The position numbers were made by a program, and so were the translations under genes. The notes under the pieces are model-generated. The model was not told the origin of the DNA. It searched no databases and saw only the letters and a program-made list of their open reading frames with translations. Of a stretch of 64,000 bases of DNA, positions 34,994-42,369 are shown one piece after another. Position 1 is the first letter of the stretch. Every line of letters begins with the position of its first letter. This DNA comes from Exiguobacterium sp. s124 (GTDB lineage Bacteria > Bacillota > Bacilli > Exiguobacteriales > Exiguobacteriaceae). The stretch lies in the NCBI RefSeq assembly GCF_018617485.1, contig NZ_JACSKH010000001.1, positions 124,001-188,000 on the forward strand. Direction: 5' to 3'.

Positions 34994-35015
34994 TATAACC
35001 ATTTAGTTATATATA
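34994..35015. promoter_or_regulatory. Operator-like dyad upstream of the MATE gene
   Basis: TATATAAC-CATTTA-GTTATATA: 8-bp perfect arms around 6 bp, 26 bp before the MATE start codon. The shape suits a MarR, TetR or ArsR dimer. No such regulator is immediately adjacent. Confidence 0.6.
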
Positions 35016-35097
35016 AGCACTGTGTAATAGAATTGGCAATCATGATGTCCGAATCGATGAAAAATGGACACAAAAAAAGGAATTCGTGATGAATTCC

Positions 35098-35565
35098 TTA
35101 ATGTTGATAGCCGCGAATCCAGGTCGTCATATAGACGAGTGTCGCAATGATGAGCGTTGAGGCGAGTGCATAAATTGGATAGGCGGGGAGTGTATCTTCA
35201 AACAACGGATAGAACATAAACGATCCCATGAAAATAGGAACGGAAATGCCGAACGAGACGTATGCAGCTTTTGTCGCTTTCGCTGTGATGATTTGTTCAC
35301 GCTCATCGACCTCACTGAACTCGGTCATCCGGACAGACCATTGGGCAAAGCTCAACTGTTTATTCGGGCGGGTGTTAAACGAATAGACTGTCCAAACAAT
35401 TCCAAAAACAATGAGTAATAGCAGTGGAAGTAGATTAAATTCAACTAAGAATCGGTCAGACTCGATGACGGTCTTCGAAACATCAGACAAAAACGAGCTG
35501 AATAGAAAAGCCATCAGGACATACAAGATGATACTGGAAATTGACTGAACGACGACGTGTTTCAT
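35098..35565 (-). CDS. Four-helix membrane protein paired with an XRE regulator
   Basis: 155 residues from ATG 35565, with helices near 10-28, 45-63, 95-115 and 125-145 and an acidic stretch EVDEREQIITAKATKAAY before the third helix. This pattern resembles DUF2178/DUF3796-type proteins that accompany small XRE regulators. Function unknown. The start overlaps the regulator stop (ATGA); the longer frame upstream is a shadow of the regulator gene. Confidence 0.7.
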   Translation of the reverse strand: MKHVVVQSISSIILYVLMAFLFSSFLSDVSKTVIESDRFLVEFNLLPLLLLIVFGIVWTVYSFNTRPNKQLSFAQWSVRMTEFSEVDEREQIITAKATKAAYVSFGISVPIFMGSFMFYPLFEDTLPAYPIYALASTLIIATLVYMTTWIRGYQH

Positions 35566-35771
35566 TTTGTTTCCTCCTCGATTGTAAATATAGATTCGAC
35601 CGGTTCCTTGAACACGCGTGCGATGTGCATCGCCAGCATGAGTGATGGCGTGTAGCTGCCTTTCTCGAGCGAGATGATCGTCTGTCTCGTCACACCGACC
35701 TGTTCGGCAAGGTCGCCTTGGGTTAACTGGTGCCGGGCACGCAGTTCTTTCACGCGGTTGACTAATGGCAT
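35562..35771 (-). CDS. Small XRE-family helix-turn-helix regulator
   Basis: 69 residues, essentially one HTH_3 domain: VKELRARHQLTQGDLAEQVG and VTRQTIISLEKGSYTPSL are the two HTH halves. This size class is usually co-transcribed with a membrane protein, as here. Its operator is probably the repeated TGTAAA/TTTACA array just upstream. Confidence 0.9.
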   Translation of the reverse strand: MPLVNRVKELRARHQLTQGDLAEQVGVTRQTIISLEKGSYTPSLMLAMHIARVFKEPVESIFTIEEETK

Positions 35772-35803
35772 CGTGCCACCTCATTTCTAGTTTCTACCAC
35801 TAG

Positions 35804-35842
35804 TGTAAAACAAACTTTACATAATGTAAAGAAGACTTTACT
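35804..35842. promoter_or_regulatory. Array of TGTAAA/TTTACA half-sites (XRE operator)
   Basis: TGTAAAACAAACTTTACA (35804-35821) is an inverted repeat, overlapping the perfect palindrome CTTTACATAATGTAAAG (35815-35831), followed by another ACTTTAC. Four alternating half-sites in about 39 bp between the XRE gene and the divergent dioxygenase-like gene. Confidence 0.7.
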
Positions 35843-35887
35843 TATTTGGAGATGATACAATAACGATATAGTCGAAAGGGGAGATGG

Positions 35888-36823
35888 ATGGTGAAGGTGA
35901 TTAGTGGACAACATCACGTGTCAGCGATGACCGGGGATGCCAAGAAGAACTTACGATTCTACACGGAAGTACTAGGGGTGCGGCTCGTCAAAAAGACGGT
36001 AAACCAGGATGACCCATCGATGTATCACTTGTTCTATGCAGACGAGACGGGGACACCCGGAACCGATTTGACGTTCTTTGAGTTACCGTTTCTCGGACAG
36101 ACGTATCGAGGGTCGAACAGTATCTCCCGGACAGCGCTCAGGGTGCCGGATGGGGCGCTCACGTACTGGCAAGAGCGTTTTGACACGTTTGATGTATCTT
36201 ACGGAGAAATCGAGTCGGTTTTAGGAAGGGCAACTCTTTCGTTCGAAGATCATGAGGGGCAACGTCTCTGTCTTGTGGAAGGTGGGAGTGGGACACCTTG
36301 GAAAAAAGGTCCTGTGCCAACAGATGTCGGTATCTTCGGTCTCGGATTCAGTGAGTGGACGGTACGACGGATCGAAAAGACGGCACGGGTATTGACTGAA
36401 ATACTTGGCTATCGATATGTGACGACGTTTGAACGGGATGGTCACGATGTGCGTGTTTTTGAAACGGGAGAAGGTGGAGTAGCGACAGAGATTCATCTCG
36501 TCGATCGACCGGATTTGCCATCGGAGCGACCAGGGCGGGGAAGTGTGCATCATGTGGCGATTCGAGTGGAAAAGACAGACGATATGGCGAATTGGATCGA
36601 GAAACTTGACGCGCGTGGGATCAGTCACTCTGGTCTTATTGACCGCTACTATTTCCAGTCGATTTACTTCCGTGAACCGAGTGGAATCTTAGTGGAACTG
36701 GCGACGGACGAACCAGGATTCGCAACGGACGAATCCATTGAAACGCTCGGAGAACGCTTGGCATTGCCTCCGTTCCTTGAGTCGAGACGAATTGACATCG
36801 AAGCGAAGTTGAAGCCGCTGTAA
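35888..36823 (+). CDS. Ring-cleaving dioxygenase-like VOC protein (MhqO/MhqA type)
   Basis: 311 residues, two VOC modules: GQHHVSAMTGDAKKNLRFYTEVLGVRLVKKTVNQDDP at the N-terminus (about 7-43, in the family it includes the first metal His) and VHHVAIRVEK / REPSGILVELATDEPGF in the second half. B. subtilis MhqO-like proteins are induced by quinones and thought to handle hydroquinones. GGGGAGATGG precedes the ATG. Confidence 0.87.
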   Translation: MVKVISGQHHVSAMTGDAKKNLRFYTEVLGVRLVKKTVNQDDPSMYHLFYADETGTPGTDLTFFELPFLGQTYRGSNSISRTALRVPDGALTYWQERFDTFDVSYGEIESVLGRATLSFEDHEGQRLCLVEGGSGTPWKKGPVPTDVGIFGLGFSEWTVRRIEKTARVLTEILGYRYVTTFERDGHDVRVFETGEGGVATEIHLVDRPDLPSERPGRGSVHHVAIRVEKTDDMANWIEKLDARGISHSGLIDRYYFQSIYFREPSGILVELATDEPGFATDESIETLGERLALPPFLESRRIDIEAKLKPL

Positions 36824-36826
36824 CCA

Positions 36827-36860
36827 AAAACCCGACGAACTTTTCAGTCCGTCGGGTTTT
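36827..36860. terminator. Bidirectional terminator
   Basis: AAAACCCGACG and CGTCGGGTTTT arms; serves the dioxygenase-like gene and convergent nsrR (it overlaps the nsrR stop). Confidence 0.85.
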
Positions 36861-37284
36861 GTATGCCCAATAGCATCGCGAGTTCGTTCGTTCGATTAGC
36901 GACGAGGTCCGCAATCGTGTAACGATCGAGGACATGAAAGAACGCCAGCATGGCCTCATTCAACACACTTCGTAAGTCACAGGCCGGCGCGATCACGCAT
37001 CGGCCTTCCCCGAAGCACTCTACGAGCTCGAGCGGTTCCATCGACCGAACGACCTCGCCTACGTTGATGTCTTCCATCGGGCGCGCGAGACGGAATCCAC
37101 CGCCGCGACCACGCACCGACTCCAAATAGCCATGTTTGCCAAGGTCGTAGACGACTTTCATGACATGGTTTTTGGAGATGTTATATTGATCCGCCACTTC
37201 TTGAATCGTGACGAGCCGATGTGAAAACGTGGCGCTATACATTAACGTCCGTAGTGCGTAGTCACACGTTTGCGTAAGTCTCAT
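36844..37284 (-). CDS. nsrR: NsrR, Rrf2-family nitric-oxide-sensing repressor
   Basis: 146 residues: winged helix with IQEVADQYNISKNHVMKVVYDL and YLESVRGRGGGFRLARP (about 52-68), then the three-cysteine Fe-S motif ECFGEGRCVIAPACDLRS (about 89-106). NsrR represses hmp and related genes until NO destroys the cluster. It is divergent from hmp with a matching dyad on the hmp promoter. Confidence 0.92.
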   Translation of the reverse strand: MRLTQTCDYALRTLMYSATFSHRLVTIQEVADQYNISKNHVMKVVYDLGKHGYLESVRGRGGGFRLARPMEDINVGEVVRSMEPLELVECFGEGRCVIAPACDLRSVLNEAMLAFFHVLDRYTIADLVANRTNELAMLLGIQNPTD

Positions 37285-37389
37285 CCATCATCACCTCTCG
37301 TTTCATTGTACAAGACAATCCCTAAAAGTGCGATTCGTGTAAATGTGAAAGGGTAATGGCAGAAATGAGTCGGAATCGTGAAATCTGTT

Positions 37390-37438
37390 TTAAAGAAGTA
37401 TTTCATATATTGCTTTAAAGTGATTAGACTCACATAAT
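37390..37438 (+). promoter_or_regulatory. hmp promoter overlapped by NsrR-like operator
   Basis: Dyad TTAAAGAAGTAT-TTCAT-ATATTGCTTTAA (37390-37418; 10 of 12 arm positions symmetrical) overlaps the -35 of TTGCTT (37410-37415), 17 bp, CATAAT (37433-37438). Position and form fit NsrR repression. Confidence 0.7.
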
Positions 37439-37470
37439 GAACGTGTACGAAACAAAAGGGGGACATACAC

Positions 37471-38571
37471 ATGTTAGATCGACAAACGATTGAAATTGTA
37501 AAAGCGACAGCGCCCGTTTTAAAAGAACACGGTGTGACAATCACGAAGCACTTTTATCAACGAATGTTTGAACAAAATCCAGAAGTTCGTCACTTCTTCA
37601 ACCATACGAACCAAAAACGAGGACGTCAGCCAGAGGCACTCGCAAACGCGGTCTATGCGGCAGCGCTTCATATCGACCGGCTCGAAGCGATTCTTCCAGC
37701 CATTCAACCGGCACTCCATAAACATAAGAGTTTGAACATTCGTCCCGAACACTATCCGATCGTCGGTGAAAACTTGCTCGGGGCGATTCAAGATGTCCTC
37801 GGGGAGGCCGCGACACCAGACATCATCGATGCCTGGGCAAAAGCGTATGGTGTGATTGCCGACGTCTTCATCTCACTTGAGAAACAGATGTATGATGACG
37901 CGCCATGGGTCGGATTTAAATCGTTCGTCATCGAAGAAATCATTGAAGACACACTGGAAGTGAAGCGATTCCGTCTCGTCGCAAAAGATAAGGTCGTCGG
38001 CACAGCCATTCCAGGACAATACGTCTCGGTTCAAGCCCGAATCGCTGGTGAGGACATCGTGCACCATCGGCAATATAGCGTCATCGACACGACAGAAGAC
38101 GGCTACTGGATCGCACCTAAAAGAGAGGGGCTTGTTTCAAACTGGCTTCATGAACAGACGGTCGGTACCGAAATTCCGGTAAGCGCACCAGCAGGCGAAT
38201 TCACCCTTGAAGCGTCAAATCGTCCGCTCACACTGATTGCTGGAGGGATCGGCATTACACCGCTCTTCAATATGGCGAAGACGGCACTCGGTCAAGGACG
38301 TTCCGTCACGTTATTGCATGCTGTTCGGAGTATGGACCTCCGTCCGCTCGGAGACGAACTTGATGAACTTGTGGATCAAGGGCTTCACCTTATCACACAC
38401 GTGGATGGCGAATCGGGTTGTATGAGTGCGACGCAACTTGAGGCACTCGATGTCGAAGGTCATGATGTCTATACGTGCGGACCGAACGCGATGATGGAGA
38501 CGATTGTTCGCGTCATTCCTCAGGCACGATATGAATTTTTCGGGCCATCTGCAACGCTCTCTTTAACGTAA
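37471..38571 (+). CDS. hmp: Flavohemoglobin (nitric oxide dioxygenase)
   Basis: 366 residues, somewhat shorter than most Hmp (about 395-410). Globin domain 1-140 with Tyr29 (HFYQRMF), Gln53 and proximal His85 (HKHKSLNI) at exactly the positions of E. coli Hmp; FAD domain with RQYSVID (about 200); NAD domain with IAGGIGITPL (about 255), YTCGPNAMM and YEFFGP. Converts NO to nitrate with NADPH and O2. The shortening lies mostly in the FAD and NAD domains. AAAGGGGGACATACAC precedes the ATG. Confidence 0.94.
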   Translation: MLDRQTIEIVKATAPVLKEHGVTITKHFYQRMFEQNPEVRHFFNHTNQKRGRQPEALANAVYAAALHIDRLEAILPAIQPALHKHKSLNIRPEHYPIVGENLLGAIQDVLGEAATPDIIDAWAKAYGVIADVFISLEKQMYDDAPWVGFKSFVIEEIIEDTLEVKRFRLVAKDKVVGTAIPGQYVSVQARIAGEDIVHHRQYSVIDTTEDGYWIAPKREGLVSNWLHEQTVGTEIPVSAPAGEFTLEASNRPLTLIAGGIGITPLFNMAKTALGQGRSVTLLHAVRSMDLRPLGDELDELVDQGLHLITHVDGESGCMSATQLEALDVEGHDVYTCGPNAMMETIVRVIPQARYEFFGPSATLSLT

Positions 38572-38579
38572 CCAATCAA

Positions 38580-38619
38580 AAAAAGTGTCGCAGACTTGGA
38601 TGGGTCTGCGACACTTTTA
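38580..38619. terminator. Bidirectional terminator
   Basis: AAAAGTGTCGCAGAC and GTCTGCGACACTTTT form a perfect 15-bp stem between hmp and the convergent paralogue pair. Confidence 0.92.
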
Positions 38620-39129
38620 TAATGAAATAGATGTAATGATTTGATCATGTTGATCGAATGTTTGGATCGTTAAGGCATCCTCCAACGAGTTATACATGTC
38701 TAAGAAAAAGAAATCACGGTTTCCGCCGTTACTGGCGTCGTTGAGCATATGTTCTTCCGACCACAGTTCTCCTTCAATCTGTAACTTCGCCACCTGCTGA
38801 GCATGATGATTCAAACGAAGAGCAAGATAGTGATTAGTGCCGTTCTGAATATCAATATAGTCAAAAGGCGTAGACGGTTCCGTATCGACGGTTACAGAAT
38901 CATAGCCGTCCTGATTTTGTTCCGCGACACCTAAGATTCTCTCCTCATCATTTGTGAAGAGTGCGAACACCGTGTCGTCCTTCTTATAATATTGATACAC
39001 GACAAATCCCTGATCCGATAAATGACGGCCGAGCTGGATTTTGTCCAGTAAAGAAGTGCGGAAGGCTGAAACGATAGCGATGCTTAGAATGAAGAATAGA
39101 AAGATTCCGACTTTTTTTCGGTTTGGCAT
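38617..39129 (-). CDS. Membrane-anchored protein, paralogue B of a tandem pair
   Basis: 170 residues: a positively charged N-terminus, one hydrophobic segment (about 7-24, FLFFILSIAIVSAF) and an exported-type polar domain. No known family recognised. It shares a pattern with its upstream neighbour: LFTNDEERILGVAE, TEP..FDYIDIQN and YLALRL. The two genes are separated by about 43 bp and are probably co-transcribed. Function unknown. Confidence 0.65.
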   Translation of the reverse strand: MPNRKKVGIFLFFILSIAIVSAFRTSLLDKIQLGRHLSDQGFVVYQYYKKDDTVFALFTNDEERILGVAEQNQDGYDSVTVDTEPSTPFDYIDIQNGTNHYLALRLNHHAQQVAKLQIEGELWSEEHMLNDASNGGNRDFFFLDMYNSLEDALTIQTFDQHDQIITSISL

Positions 39130-39172
39130 AATTGGTCTCCTTTTTTATAGCGGTGTTTCTGAAGAAGGTTCA

Positions 39173-39733
39173 TCACATGGACGAATAGGGTTGTGAAGAT
39201 AACACTTTGTGGTCACGGTCCAATGTTTCAAGAGTTCCTTCTTCAAAAGAAGATGTATTTAATTTCATGACGTATGTCATGACATATGTTTCATCTTCAG
39301 GATTATTTACAGTAAATTCTTTAGATTCGTCCCCTCGTTTTAATCGTAAATAAACGACATCTTCCGGGCGTTCTTTTAGATGGACGCCGATGTACTCCTT
39401 GTTTTCAACTTGAAGGGTGACGAAATCAAAAGATTGATTCGGCTCTGTTTGTTTCGTGACAGACCCTAAGTTCTCTGTTTCGACATCAATCTCGGCTAGA
39501 CCGATGACAGAGCGATCTTCATTTGTGTAAAAAGAGAGAACGGACTGTTCCATGTTATGAATTTCAAACGTATACCAATCGTTCATCGTCATATAACGAT
39601 TCATTTCCTTTTCGGCATTCTTGTATGAGTTACCGTTCTGAATGTTGGTGTACGTGTACAGTCCGACACCGACTGCGATGGCCACGATGATAAGACCGGA
39701 GACGATTGTGAGTAGTACGGTTCGCTTAGACAT
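39173..39733 (-). CDS. Membrane-anchored protein, paralogue A of a tandem pair
   Basis: 186 residues with an N-terminal membrane segment (about 7-28) and an extracytoplasmic domain. SFYTNEDRSVIGLAE, TEPNQSFDFVTLQVEN and YIGVHL align with the corresponding parts of the following gene, showing a local duplication followed by strong divergence. AGGAAGAACC precedes the ATG. No homologue with known function recognised. Confidence 0.65.
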   Translation of the reverse strand: MSKRTVLLTIVSGLIIVAIAVGVGLYTYTNIQNGNSYKNAEKEMNRYMTMNDWYTFEIHNMEQSVLSFYTNEDRSVIGLAEIDVETENLGSVTKQTEPNQSFDFVTLQVENKEYIGVHLKERPEDVVYLRLKRGDESKEFTVNNPEDETYVMTYVMKLNTSSFEEGTLETLDRDHKVLSSQPYSSM

Positions 39734-39765
39734 GGTTCTTCCTCCAATCTGTTATAGAAACACAG

Positions 39766-39801
39766 ACACCCCATGCCTCTTGTGAGTGCATGGGGTGTTT
39801 G
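39766..39801. terminator. Hairpin downstream of the DUF350 gene
   Basis: ACACCCCATGC and GCATGGGGTGT form an 11-bp stem. T-runs on both sides are weak, so termination strength is uncertain. Confidence 0.6.
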
Positions 39802-39803
39802 AA

Positions 39804-40217
39804 TTAGTACGTTAAGCTCGCGGCGACGATGATGCCGACGACGAGTGATGCGGCGAACAAGCTGAAACCGATGGCCATGTTGCCGTTCTCGACTTCTTTT
39901 TCTAAGTTCACGCCGGGCGTGAGGATGTATTCAAACGTCCAGAACGCCAATACTTGGGCGGCGATGCCGACGAGTCCCCAGATGAACGCATCGAGCAAGT
40001 TGACGCTGTTCGCCCAAACCGTATAGATGACGATGGCAAGTCCGAGCGCTTTCCCCCAAAGTTTCAAGGCGACGGCCATGTTGCCTTCTTTGATTAACTT
40101 ACGTTCCGAATATTTGGTCGTCAGTGCGAAGATGATGAGGCCTGCGAGAATGAGACCGAATCCTGTCCCGAGGTGGGCGAGGAAGCTTAAAATTGAGTCG
40201 AGTGTGATGAAAGTCAT
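39804..40217 (-). CDS. DUF350 (YjfL-like) membrane protein
   Basis: 137 residues, four helices arranged as an internal duplication: EGNMAVALKLWGKALGLAIVI (about 44-64) and ENGNMAIGFSLFAASLVVGII (about 110-130) correspond. DUF350 proteins are found with glutathionylspermidine-synthase-like ligases. The function is unknown; a channel or membrane scaffold has been suggested from context. Last gene of a four-gene unit, with a 4-nt overlap with the ligase gene. Confidence 0.87.
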   Translation of the reverse strand: MTFITLDSILSFLAHLGTGFGLILAGLIIFALTTKYSERKLIKEGNMAVALKLWGKALGLAIVIYTVWANSVNLLDAFIWGLVGIAAQVLAFWTFEYILTPGVNLEKEVENGNMAIGFSLFAASLVVGIIVAASLTY

Positions 40218-41443
40218 GAGTTTGTCTCCTTTTGTGTAGGTGTGCCAACGGCTAAGTAGTAAGATTGGTTGTTCGTGATCATGCTACCGGCGCGAACGCC
40301 GAGTGCGGACGAGTGTCCATTCAGACAAAAACATCCGATCATATAATGTGTCTCGATCCGACCTTTGACGGTCATCGTCATCCGTGTCGGAAGTTCAATG
40401 AACTGTTGGTACACAGCCGTCTCTTCTGCATACGTTTGTAGTGCTTCGCGATGAAACGGTTGACCGTCTTTCGTGTACAAGATGACGGAGTCACCTTCAC
40501 GTCCGAACGCCGGCTTTTTCACATAGTCCGCTTCACCGAGAAACGGTGTGTCTTCTAAGTAAGTCGGTAAAAAATATGTTCCGATGATGTCACGCTCGGC
40601 TTCATCGAACAGTGTCTCGGTCTCATACAATTCCCAAATCAGGGCCTGTACGCCTTTCGATTGCATGAGAAAAGCAGAGAGCGGGTTGAGCAGTGACACA
40701 TGTTTTTGTAGGTTCAGTTCGAGTAACCGAATGCCGATCAAATCCCCGTCTGCTGCGCGGTCGTCCACGAGATGCTCAATCGGATACGTTTGACGATATA
40801 GGATGTCGATTCGCTCACCGGATGGCGTGTAAACGCCGTCTTCGTCGACGAGTAAAGCGTGCAACGGTACGAATTCAGACGGTAAGTCAAGCGTTTCTTG
40901 TAAGAAGCGCGCCGTCCACTTGTCTTCGATATTGTCATCATGTGCCGTAAAGACAATCTTTGGAGTACCTTCTCGAGAAAGTCGTTGCCACGCGGCGACG
41001 ATAGCTTTCCGCAGCTCGGTTTTCAGTTGGGCGGTGGCTTCCCTGTTCGGGTCGAGGAGACCAAACTCAGAAGCGACCACGCCGTTCACGTCAAACAGCT
41101 CTTTAATAAAGGTCGGCGTATCTGCATTGAACTCCATCAACTTGAGTTGACCGTCTTTCATGATCCAGTCGTAACGACCGATGATCGTCTCCTGTGGCAT
41201 CGTCTTCTCCCGTAAGAACGGCAGGCTCGCCTCGGGATAACCAAGCAGTCGGAGCGTCTCGTCAGGTAGCGTACGCAACAATTGATTCGTCTTCCGGAAA
41301 ATCGAGTCAACCGCCTCGGTCGCCTCTCGGACAGAGGCAACCTGCGAGGCGGTCATCTCGAAACAATCGTATAAGGCATATTCTTCATCGTTTAAATCGG
41401 GCCAAAAATAAGGGATTTGACTGTAAAGTTCGTCACGCGTCAT
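40214..41443 (-). CDS. Glutathionylspermidine-synthase-like ATP-grasp ligase (YjfC type)
   Basis: 409 residues with only the synthetase-type ATP-grasp domain and no amidase domain. GRYDWIMKDGQLKLMEFNADTPT (about 88-110) and YVKKPAFGREGDSVILY (about 318-334) are the signature motifs for metal, substrate carboxylate and ATP; AGSMITNNQSYYLAVG closes the fold. The reaction would be amide bond formation between a peptide or glutathione-like carboxylate and an amine. The candidate acceptor is the GGFGG-ending lipoprotein encoded just upstream, whose stop overlaps this ATG. A glutathione route exists in the same genome region (gshF). Confidence 0.88.
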   Translation of the reverse strand: MTRDELYSQIPYFWPDLNDEEYALYDCFEMTASQVASVREATEAVDSIFRKTNQLLRTLPDETLRLLGYPEASLPFLREKTMPQETIIGRYDWIMKDGQLKLMEFNADTPTFIKELFDVNGVVASEFGLLDPNREATAQLKTELRKAIVAAWQRLSREGTPKIVFTAHDDNIEDKWTARFLQETLDLPSEFVPLHALLVDEDGVYTPSGERIDILYRQTYPIEHLVDDRAADGDLIGIRLLELNLQKHVSLLNPLSAFLMQSKGVQALIWELYETETLFDEAERDIIGTYFLPTYLEDTPFLGEADYVKKPAFGREGDSVILYTKDGQPFHREALQTYAEETAVYQQFIELPTRMTMTVKGRIETHYMIGCFCLNGHSSALGVRAGSMITNNQSYYLAVGTPTQKETNS

Positions 41444-41808
41444 CCGCCGAATCCACCTTTAGAGCCACTGCCGAGTCCAGATTTTGATGATCCTGAATTT
41501 GAGCCGTTCGATACGGCGCCAGTCGCACCACCGTTGGCTTTATATGTCTTATATGACGAAGAACTCTTCAATGCGTTTTTTGAGCGGAACAGGCTTCCGA
41601 GTAAGAAGTAACTGCCGTAGTGCGGAGAACGGTCGTCATCGCAATAATACGACTCGGTCTCGTCATCCCAGTCCCAATCGTCACATTCGTAACCGGTCGG
41701 CTCTTCCGGGAGCGCCGCTTCTTCATATTCATCCCCACCGCAAGCAGCAAGGGAAGTCGTCAATACCGCGACGGAGAGTCCGCTTAAAATTTTCTTGCTT
41801 GTCTTCAT
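41440..41808 (-). CDS. Acidic lipoprotein with Gly/Ser-rich GGFGG tail (YjfM/DUF1190-like)
   Basis: 122 residues: lipoprotein signal peptide (KILSGLSVAVLTTSLAAC, lipobox LAAC, lipidated Cys22), a very acidic segment (about 25-60, with two further cysteines), a hydrophobic patch near 66-72 and a low-complexity Ser/Gly tail ending KGGFGG at the stop codon. The tail and genome position match E. coli YjfM-like (DUF1190) proteins. The C-terminal glycines could be the substrate of the overlapping ATP-grasp ligase. Overlaps both neighbours by 4 nt. Confidence 0.75.
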   Translation of the reverse strand: MKTSKKILSGLSVAVLTTSLAACGGDEYEEAALPEEPTGYECDDWDWDDETESYYCDDDRSPHYGSYFLLGSLFRSKNALKSSSSYKTYKANGGATGAVSNGSNSGSSKSGLGSGSKGGFGG

Positions 41809-42263
41809 GTTGATTCCTCCAATTCATAACCCGTCGGTGTGACGTAGATGACATACACACCACGATCTTCATCTGTTTCTGCTGAATCGCGTTCATATTC
41901 TTTGCCGGCGACATACAAGTACTGGCTCCCGAGCATGGCAAGCGCATCGAGGTGGCGGTCGACGTAATAGGCTTCGAGCAATGGGTTGTCAAATCGGTCA
42001 TCGAGTGTGCGGATTTCGACTTTGATTTCGCTCGTTTCGTGCTTGTCCATCGGTCCCTCTGTATAGCGATCGACATAGATTAAAAAGTATTGATCGCCTT
42101 CTAGGGCAGACGAGCGCTGTTTGTATGTCATGCCGTCTTTGACGAAAAACTCACATTCGCGACGGGCCAACACTTCATCTAATCCGAGAGACGTGTAATG
42201 GTATAGTGGTTCGAACGATAATTCATTTTTATAGAGACGATACTCTAAGACGATTGAGTTCAT
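41805..42263 (-). CDS. Conserved-looking protein of unknown function, first gene of the ligase operon
   Basis: 152 residues, soluble, no signal peptide, mixed alpha/beta composition with many acidic residues. FVKDGMTYKQRSSALEGDQYFLIYVD and GVYVIYVTPTGYELEE are the most regular parts. I do not recognise a family. Its stop overlaps the lipoprotein start (ATGA) and it heads the operon, so it is probably a dedicated cytoplasmic component. GGAAGGACTGAC precedes the ATG. Confidence 0.65.
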   Translation of the reverse strand: MNSIVLEYRLYKNELSFEPLYHYTSLGLDEVLARRECEFFVKDGMTYKQRSSALEGDQYFLIYVDRYTEGPMDKHETSEIKVEIRTLDDRFDNPLLEAYYVDRHLDALAMLGSQYLYVAGKEYERDSAETDEDRGVYVIYVTPTGYELEEST

Positions 42264-42369
42264 ATGTCAGTCCTTCCTTTTTTCTTTTTATACGGAATCA
42301 CCATCAAAATGGTTTCGTGAATCTTTTTGTGGATACGTTTAGTATATAAGAGAGAAGGAGGGGGAAACA

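Noticed and set aside
35573-35784. N-terminal extension of the membrane protein gene with many Arg/His residues
   Set aside because: It is the XRE gene read in another frame; the ATG at 35565 overlapping the XRE stop is the natural start.
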